A DNA stretch of 64,000 nt, from assembly GCA_013396995.1 (NCBI GenBank), contig VWZP01002668.1:173458-237457 (forward strand). The letters run 5' to 3'. How positions within the stretch are numbered: the first letter of the stretch is position 1; each line of letters opens with the position of its first letter. The DNA is from Dicaeum eximium (Eukaryota > Chordata > Aves > Passeriformes > Dicaeidae). The notes under the pieces are model-generated. The model was not told where the DNA came from. It saw only the letters and a list, made by a program, of their open reading frames with translations, and searched no databases. Below are positions 57,501 through 64,000 of this stretch, piece by piece. The position numbers and the translations under genes are program-made.

Positions 57501-60500
57501 AAAGCCAGATTTTCTCCTACCTAGTGGACTGACCATCAGTTTCTAGTTTCAGACATTCTGCAGGGAGGCAGCAGCAGCTGAGGCACAGCTCAGCCACAAA
57601 CAGGCAACCAGTGGGCCAGCAGTCCTGAGGGCTCAACACCAACCCCAAAGCTCCAAGTGAGCCACGGGGCAGCTGCTGGAGCTGGTGGCAGGTGACACTG
57701 CCAGCTGCTTATCCAGCACTGTGTTTCCTAATCAACAGCCTCTGGAACACCAGTACCCAGTGGTGTAACACCAGTGGCCAGTAACACACAGAACACAGCC
57801 AGAGACACTTTGCCTAATTTCTGTTTAGGCTGTAGGTGAAAACTACATGAGTAGAGCTGCATAGAACAGATTTGTGTCTTAAAACAGCTTCTTTAGTGCA
57901 GGATTCAAAGAAGATGCTGAGAGGCATTGCCAGGAGAGATCATGGAATTCTTCTGTTTGCTCAGAGTGCCCTCAACCTTGGCACAGCCCTCTCTGAAATT
58001 TCAAAGCCCAGCAGCAGATTGAAACTCAGCCTTGCCGTTTTCCACACGTCCTGGCATTCCATGGCAGGTTTTTCCAGCTTCACAGTGGGTTTCCAACAGC
58101 TCTTCTTGTTGATGTTTTTAGACAGAAAGAGGGAGATGTCAAACGCAGGAGCTCCTGGAATCATTTTGCTCCATCTTGTGGTTCTCTCTAAGAAGAAAAT
58201 CCCTCTGATGTTTCCTACAGTTTCCCTGGAAAAGCTGGCAGCAGCCACATGGAATTGTGGAATGTGTCATACAGCACTCCACTCCAAGGAGAACGGGGCA
58301 ATGGGAAGAAACAGCCAAAGCCCACAGAGCAAAGTGTCTTCATGAGGACAGAGGTTCCATTCTCTACTTCCTTGCTCAGCTCCCCACTCAGAGAAAGGTT
58401 TCCATCCTTAAGGATCAGGTAAAGTAGAAACTGGGCATTCAGGGGCACAGGAGCTTTGATTTTTTGGCAGCTGCACTTGGTCATTGAGAGAGGTCTCCTT
58501 GGGATGGTGCCATCCTACCCTGTGACTTCTCCAGAGTTGTTCAAAAGGAAACTGTGAGCCCAATTTTCAGAGAGGCACAACATGAACCACTAGGAGCTGA
58601 CACAGCATCAGCTGCTGCAGCTCACCAGAGCCCCCAAAAAACAGGGTCACTTTACAGAATGTAGGGTCACTGTTATCAGTGAGCAGCAGAAAGCAGTGAA
58701 AGGCTAAAACCAATGTTCTGATCACATGGAGAGCAACTCTGACAGACCAGACAAACAGTCCCACTCAGTGTAGAAATTCTCTCTAACAGCCAATCTAAAC
58801 CCCCCCAGGTGCAACTTTTTATTTGTTCCTGGGAGCAGAGCCAGACCTCGTAAGCATAAAACAGAGCTGACACTAGACAAGTGTGATGTTTCTATTAGGA
58901 ATTCTGGGCAGATTTGCTGCACACACAAGCAGTGCCTTCCTTTTCATTTCACTGCTCTTTGTGGAGTCATTATCAGCCAATTACACCTGGGAGATGGTTC
59001 CCAGGAGAACTGAAAACACATTTTCTTGTTAAAGCACTGCAGAGACTGAGAAGATCATCCTTAAAAGAGCAGTTCAACGGTATGTTTCTAAAAACTGCAC
59101 CTGTTCAGCAAACCTGCAAGGGGATTAAAAGCCCAGGACTCAGGAAATATTATGGGCAGGTGCCCACTGCAGTACCTGACAGCATCTGGACTGAGACGCT
59201 TGAAAAGTTTTCTTCTGACTCCACACAACTCTCCCCAGGCACTAAGGATGGGAGGTACCCACTGAAGCCCTGCCAGGTTCAGAGGGTTCATTTCTGTGAC
59301 TTTCCAACTCTCACAATTAACATACATCTCTTATTTTCAACCTGATAGCACTTCCAAAGAAACCTGTTGGCATTACAATCCACTGCTCTGTTCCCTGTCT
59401 GTACCAGGAAATAAATCCAGTGCATACAATCAGGCACTACAGTTCTCAGGTCTCTAGAGATTTAATTCTTCCACAGTAACTCATTCAAGACTTGAAATTC
59501 CAGCCAGCACAAGACATCTTCAAGATCTGGCATCAGGAAACAGTAAACACAGAAAATTAAGGTTTCCATCTCTAAACTCTCACAAATACAAACTACAGAG
59601 AGACTTAGGTCAGGCTTTAATAGTACCATACATCTAGAATTAACAACAGACACACACTCTAATAAAAATTATGCCTTTTTTTATATCTGATTTTTTTTAA
59701 GCTTTAGCCAAACTAGTTCTGGCAGAGTATATAGTAAATCTGAGAAGGCAAAAAGTCAAAGGTGGAAAGATCTAAATAAGGACAAAAAACCCAATCTGTG
59801 TCATCTGGCTGCCCACAGCCACCTTCCCTCCCTTCCTTCTTCAAAAGGAAAGAAAATCAATGCAATTCCACTGCCTCTCCCAAAATGCAGTAATGTATCT
59901 GGGCTCCAACAGGTAGAAACTCCTCACAGTGTCAAGAATTTTTCACAGAAGAAAATGATAAATCTTTTAATTAAGACTTAAACATGTGTGCACACATGCA
60001 CAGAAAAAAATAATGGAAAGAAATATAAATCTGGTAAGGAAAATACACCCACCAGCAAGACACTGACTGCCAAACACCACTGTCACGACCAGAAGTAATT
60101 AAAGGGAAGAGAAAGAGGAGAAGAGGGAAAGTAAAGAAAAAAGATGTGTCCACAACTTTGTACATAACATATACAAGACTTCATCCAAGGGGAGCAGGCA
60201 GGAGAGGGTCACTGAAAACCATTCCCATGCCCACATTCACTCAGGGCCTCACAGCACCCACATCATCAGGAGGGAGAAACTTCCCACTGAGCTGAACCTC
60301 AGACTCCAGCCCTGTCCCAAGGCAGGACTTGCTATTTTTCTGCAAAAAGAGGCAGCAAAACTACCTACAACCAGGGGCTTTTTTTATTTTTCAAAGTAAC
60401 TTTTGCTAAAATCTCTATACGGCTAGGAAATTCTAGAAGAGCTACAATTAGTTAATTGTCAGTCTTTAGAGAAACACTAGGGAAAGGCTGTAAGTCAGGC

Positions 60501-62337
60501 TTGATTCTGGGGTTTGTAGCAAGGTTTGATGTGCTAAAGAAAAATAACAAACCTGGACATGCAGCAGAGGGGAACCCACAGACAACAGAATGTCTGGCTT
60601 ACAGCACTGCTGCAGCTCAGGTTTCCAAAAAGCACTGTGCAGTCAGCCACTGTGAGCTGCACTCATTTTTTTACAATACTGTGTTTTACTGGGCATGGAA
60701 AGTGCTTGTGAAGGCAGATCACAGATATGCCTGTTCATGACTACTGTTACCCTGGGAAACCAGGCAGAGAGGATTCACCTCATGTCTGCCTGTGGCATTA
60801 AGTAAAAATCTTTCTGAGGTCATTTAATATCATTTTTCCTAAAGATTTCATTCATACAAGGCACTCCAGTAAGATCTCTGGGCTCCTCAACACCAAAGGA
60901 TCATAAATGCTTTTTTTGAGACTTAGGGGATTGACAGGAGAGGACAGAAGCAGTGCCAAGACTCTCTGTGGTTGTTTTTCAGGTCACTGCCTCTGGATTA
61001 CAATGGGAAAATGCAGATTTCTAGGACACACACGGTCAGCACAAACTTTACCAGCTGTCAGTGGCAGTGGTTTTGGAGCCCTGGCTGCCCAAACACCTGT
61101 GTGACAGCTCAGCTTAGACACCTGTGCTCTGCACAGCATGGCAGGAAATGTCTGTCTGTAAATGCTCTCTCTCACACAGGCTGGAGTATTCCCCTAAACG
61201 ATGACAGAAACAACTCCCCAGCCCTGCACAGCCTGGGGAGCACAGGAAGTGACCCTCCCTGGAGCAGCAGGCTGTTCTTACAGCCCAGCTCCCTCCATCC
61301 CCACCAAACATTTCCCTTCTCCATTCTACTTCCTTGCTGCTGCAAATAAAAGCCGGAGCATTAAAGCCCAAAATCATGTAGGTACACAAACAAGTGTTTC
61401 TTGCCAACAAAAGGCACCTTTGGACACCTCTCAAACTCAGCAGGGAGCAGATGAGCCATCCCAGAAGAACTGGGATTCCCAGAGAGCCCCAGCCCACTGC
61501 AGCAGGTCTCTGGTCCCTGTGGGAGGGTCCCTGCTCAACACCCCCCACACTGATTTTTAAACAAACAAGCCTATGTCTTTCATCACTAAATTTGAGTTTA
61601 AATCCTTTTACTAACCACTCTGCTTCCATTAAGGACTTCACAGAATTACAGAATCGTTCCAGCTGGAAGAGACCTTAAAACTCATCTCATTCCACGCCCT
61701 GCCCTGGGCAGGGACACCTTCCAGTGTCCCAGCTTGCTCCAAGCCCCATCCGACCTGGCCTTGGACACTTCCAGGGATCCAGGGGCAGCCACAACCAGAA
61801 GGGATGTGCCCTGACCAACACCTCTAATTACCTTTGACGCACCAGAGCTCTGCAACAGACATTTCCATACCTGTATTCTGTTCCATCTGGAAAATTTAAC
61901 AGGGAAAAACATCAAAATAACTGGCCACTTGCCCAGGGTTCCCAGCCGCCCCCTGCCTCAGGTCCTGGAGCCACGGAATCCCAGAGGTGTAACCCGCACA
62001 CCACCCTCCCTCCCCTCGGTGTCCCAGCGGGAGGGTTCCGGGCAGGACCCCTTCCCACAGCCTCCTCCAAGCCGGCAGTGCCCCGTACCCGCCCCGGGAG
62101 CTCTGTGCGGACGCAGAGAGGCCCCTGCAGCCGGCGCGGGCTGCGGTGAAACAGCGGCCAGCGAGGCACGGGGAGGCCCGCGGCCTGGCCTGCCCGGCGG
62201 CCGTCACGGCCCCGCCAGGCCCGCGGGCCCTCCCGGGCTTCGGGAGCGATCCCGGCAGGAAGGCAGCGCGAGGGGCCCAAGGAGCGCCACTCACGCTTGT
62301 ACTCGGCCATGAGCCGCTTCAGCGCCGTCCCCGCCAT
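45533..62337 (-). CDS. UBE2G2: UBE2G2, ubiquitin-conjugating enzyme E2 G2 (six exons)
   Basis: E2 enzyme that builds Lys48-linked ubiquitin chains with ER-membrane E3 ligases such as gp78/AMFR in ER-associated degradation. Exons in transcript order on the minus strand: 62337-62295, 56817-56782, 56691-56646, 51467-51349, 47646-47506, 45645-45533. The sum is 498 nt, giving exactly 165 aa plus stop, the length of the human protein; every junction is in phase with GT-AG introns. The UBC fold is complete. The HPN motif is at residues 79-81, with active-site Cys89 (DGRVCISIL) in exon 5. The G2-specific acidic insertion loop (HAPGDDPMGYESS) follows the cysteine. Compared with the human sequence from memory I see about three conservative or mild changes (Tyr in CFEYG, Glu in WREDRE, Asn in QFNKIA). 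The ATG sits in a GCCATGG context within a CpG island. Confidence 0.97.
47340..47367. repeat. (TAAA)n simple repeat
   Basis: AATAAATAGATAAATAAATA-type tetranucleotide run in UBE2G2 intron 5. Confidence 0.88.
48207..48259. other. Assembly gap inside a poly-T tract
   Basis: A run of 15 T (48207-48221), 24 N (48222-48245), then 14 T (48246-48259). The gap is best read as an unresolved homopolymer of unknown length in UBE2G2 intron 4. It might mark the tail of a retroposed element, but nothing identifiable adjoins it. Confidence 0.95.
48935..49410 (+). mobile_element. CR1 LINE, longest 3' copy in the window
   Basis: Sense copy of about 475 bases in UBE2G2 intron 4: CCTAAGGACCTGGAGCTG, GCTCAGCCCGGAGAAGAG, GGCTCCAGGAGAGCTGG, GGCACAGGGTGCCCAGAG, GGTGTCCCTGCCCATGG and the tail ATCCTATGATC. 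It is truncated at the 5' side and carries no intact reverse transcriptase ORF. Confidence 0.93.
50665..50722 (-). mobile_element. Possible short CR1 tail fragment
   Basis: ATCACAGATTCACTATGGTTGG then AAAAGATCTTTAACTCAATC resembles the reverse CR1 3' end but is short and diverged. Confidence 0.45.
50985..51058 (+). mobile_element. Short CR1 tail fragment
   Basis: GGCCAGGAGTTGAACACCATG, then ATCCTGATAGGTCCCTCC and ATATTCTATGATTCTGTG. Confidence 0.8.
51468..53139. other. UBE2G2 intron 3, left part
   Basis: AT-richer intronic DNA with no recognisable exon, RNA gene or clear repeat. Confidence 0.5.
53200..53577 (+). mobile_element. CR1 LINE 3' end, older subfamily
   Basis: Sense copy: GTTTGGAGAAAAGGCTCC, GGGGACCTTCTCCAGGTGG, GGTTTAGGTTGGATATTGGG, AAAGTTTCTTCCCTGAAAGG, GCACAGGCTGCCCAGGGC, then GGTCTTAATGATTCCATGATTC. 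Confidence 0.92.
53578..56645. other. UBE2G2 intron 3, right part
   Basis: About 3 kb of AT-rich intronic DNA without a recognisable exon, RNA gene or repeat. Confidence 0.5.
56995..57066 (-). mobile_element. CR1 3'-end fragment
   Basis: AATCACACAATGGTTTTGG, TTGGAAAGGACCTCTAGGATC, ATTGAGTCCCC: the reverse-oriented CR1 end in UBE2G2 intron 1. Confidence 0.88.
57067..61635. other. UBE2G2 intron 1, no gene seen
   Basis: About 4.5 kb of intron. Apart from a diverged CR1-like piece near 58,780 I see no exon, RNA gene or tandem array. Confidence 0.5.
58768..58865 (-). mobile_element. CR1 internal fragment
   Basis: GAAATTCTCTCTAACAGCC, AATCTAAACCCCCCCAGGTG and GAGCAGAGCCAGACC match, in reverse, the CR1 region with the GGTTTAGATTGG block that is also visible in the copy at 53,200. 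Confidence 0.7.
61637..61802 (-). mobile_element. CR1 3' end
   Basis: Reverse-oriented: CACAGAATTACAGAATCG, GGAAGAGACCTTAAAACTC, CCTGGGCAGGGACACCTTCC, CCTTGGACACTTCCAGGG. Lies about 500 bases downstream of UBE2G2 exon 1 in intron 1. Confidence 0.93.
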
Positions 62338-62650
62338 GGCGCGGCCCCGCCGCCGCTTCCGGGTGCGCGGCCAGAGCGGCCGCCGGCTGGGCGGGGTGGA
62401 GGGCGGCGCTCTACCCGCGGTGTCGCCTCTATGGTAGCGGCCGGTCCTCCCGCCGGCACCACGCGGGGCAGGAACGCACCGGGAATTCGCCGTGGGAAGG
62501 GACGGGAACGCGGTAGGAGGACGCAGGAGAATACCTCCGCCCCACGGAGCGGGGGGAGTGCGGGTTTGTAGTTGGGCATAGCCTTCGGATTCGCCGGAGC
62601 AGCCCCCGCGCTGCCGTTCGTGCCGGGATGGGCCGCAGAGAGCGGGAGGC
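61990..62650 (-). promoter_or_regulatory. UBE2G2: CpG-island promoter of UBE2G2
   Basis: Dense CpG and GC content from about 62,000 to 62,650 surrounds the UBE2G2 initiator exon (62295-62337), a typical housekeeping CpG-island promoter. No TATA box is evident. The island extends about 300 bases upstream, so an unannotated divergent transcript is possible but unsupported. Confidence 0.75.
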
Positions 62651-63890
62651 AGCGCCCGAGTCCTGGGGTGGATCCGGGGATCCCACCCCAGCTCACCGCC
62701 ACCGTGGGAAAGGAAAAGGGGCCTTTCCAGCGAGATTTCAGCCAGCAGGAGCATAGCTAACGTCAACAAATGGAAAGAGAAAAGGCTGATTATGATTGCA
62801 TGGAGCAGCAGGACAGCCTGAGTCCTCTGGAACAGGCTTCGTGGAGCCCAAACCACCACACAATTAAACCCCAGCAAGGCTGGAGAGGTAGGAGAGCAGT
62901 TCATCGTTATTATTTTGAAGACACCTAAATGTCTCTCCTCACTTAGTAACTCTTCTGCAGTTTGGTGGCATTAAAAGGCATTTCCCGCCCTCCCCCCTCC
63001 ATTTACCAAGTTTATCTACCAAAAACAAGTATTAAAAAGAAACCTGAGGTCACAGATTTCCAGTACCCACAGAGAAAACATTTGGAATTTCAGTGATGGG
63101 ATTTTTATAAGCTTGCACAACAAAAAAACCACAGCTACTATATCACAAGCATTAAGTTTTTGGACCAGCTGCCCCTCCTACCTCCGGTTCTGCAATAGTG
63201 CAGGATGAAAAAAAGAAAATCCAATTTCTGCATTTAAAAAGTATATTTTGGCCTACTTTATCATAATATGAAAAAACACATGTAAACCTGAAGTATTTAA
63301 ACGCTATCCTAAGCATTGGATTGTGTTCTAGTCCCAGTGAAGGGCACAAGGCTGCCCAAGGGACTGAATGAATTTGTAACATGAGCTAAAAACTTAAAAC
63401 CTGTATCTCTCTTCCTTCTCTCAGGTGCATCTTAAAAGGAAACTTTTACACTCACACTTGGCATGAAAATACATTCAACTATTTATATAATTGGAGTTAA
63501 AACAGAGGGGCAAGACCATCCAGAGCCAGGAATCAACACTCAGTGTCCCAACACATGGATGAATGCTTAGGCCCCAAGTTTAAGGAAAGAAAAAAACAAA
63601 AGTAATACAAACAATAAATTATAAAAAAAGGCTAACAACAGACAAACAACACACATTACTTAGTCTGAACTTCAAATGGTTAAAATCAGACACAGCTCAA
63701 TCCCTGCAGATACTGTTTTGACTAGTGCACTCAATGTCAAAGACAACAAGCAACTTTGGTAAATATCCTCTCAAGTTTCAAAGAACCCTGAGCGATTGGC
63801 ATGTTCATTTGCTCCCTAATAAAACAGCAAATCCAAGGGCAGATGAGAGTGAGGTGTGATGAGGATCTTCACATCAAAAGATGCTGTGTC
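62651..63890 (-). other. SUMO3: SUMO3 3' UTR and short spacer to UBE2G2
   Basis: Noncoding, AT-rich DNA between the SUMO3 stop and the UBE2G2 island. It probably contains the SUMO3 3' UTR. I saw no canonical AATAAA in minus orientation; only weaker GATAAA variants occur, so the transcript end is undefined. Confidence 0.45.
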
Positions 63891-63953
63891 TTAGCACCCT
63901 CCACCTGTCTGCTGCTGGTACACTTCGATCGTGTCTTGGTGTTCCATCTCCAG
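63891..63953 (-). CDS. SUMO3: SUMO3, last coding exon (partial gene)
   Basis: Small ubiquitin-like modifier, SUMO2/3 class; position next to UBE2G2 supports SUMO3. Only the final exon is in the window. An acceptor (CCCACAG) on the minus strand precedes 21 codons ending LEMEHQDTIEVYQQQTGG-Gly-Cys-stop. The QQQTGG is the mature C-terminus that is conjugated to target lysines; SENP proteases would need to remove only the final Gly-Cys. The segment is unusual: SUMO2 and SUMO3 of mammals read LEMEDEDTIDVFQQQTGG, so four positions differ here. The upstream exons, with the beta-grasp core, lie beyond the right edge. Confidence 0.85.
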   Translation of the reverse strand: MEMEHQDTIEVYQQQTGGGC

Positions 63954-64000
63954 CTGTGGGAGTAACACAGGAATTATTTTAACCTTTTAAAAACACGGAA

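Noticed and set aside
62146..62760. Plus-strand open frames in the UBE2G2 CpG island (possible divergent gene)
   Set aside because: Arg/Pro/Gly-rich translation typical of CpG islands, with no conserved domain or splice pattern. A divergent noncoding transcript remains possible but is unsupported.

Overview
The window is nuclear DNA from a bird, most likely a songbird. The coding genes have many short exons with canonical splice sites. Interspersed repeats are dominated by CR1 LINE 3' ends with the typical ATTCTATG-like tail. Introns are unusually short, and there is a solo LTR with a 6-bp target duplication. Gene order matches the conserved block of human 21q22.3: TRPM2, LRRC3, TSPEAR, UBE2G2, SUMO3. 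I recognised the proteins by comparison with family sequences known from memory; no search was run. Species and chromosome cannot be fixed from the sequence.

Layout. 1-2,013 is the TRPM2 upstream region, with a TC microsatellite, a 27-bp minisatellite and a CR1 copy. 2,083-17,635 (+) is TRPM2, for which all 32 coding exons can be joined in frame into 1,507 codons, ending in a NUDT9-H domain whose Nudix box has lost its catalytic residues. 19.2-21.8 kb (+) is LRRC3, with a CpG-rich noncoding first exon and a single coding exon. 23,863-33,840 (-) is TSPEAR: 12 exons, 675 codons, a laminin-G/TSPN-like domain and seven EAR repeats. TSPEAR converges on LRRC3. 34-45.5 kb is intergenic DNA plus the probable UBE2G2 3' UTR, with CR1 fragments and one orphan CpG-rich patch near 39.2 kb. 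45,533-62,337 (-) is UBE2G2: six exons, 165 codons, with a CpG-island promoter. 63,891-63,953 (-) is the last coding exon of a SUMO2/3-type gene, SUMO3 by position; the rest lies beyond the window.

The genes do not form an operon or a pathway. TRPM2 is an ADP-ribose and Ca2+-gated cation channel, LRRC3 a small LRR membrane protein, TSPEAR a secreted or surface EAR-repeat protein, UBE2G2 an ER-associated-degradation E2 enzyme, and SUMO3 a protein modifier. The strongest unusual signals are structural or evolutionary: a solo ERV LTR only a few bases from a TSPEAR splice donor, a GC-AG donor in the first TRPM2 coding exon, a further-degenerated TRPM2 Nudix box, and a SUMO C-terminus with several changes in a normally near-invariant segment. 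I found no prokaryote-type system, CRISPR, tRNA or rRNA.
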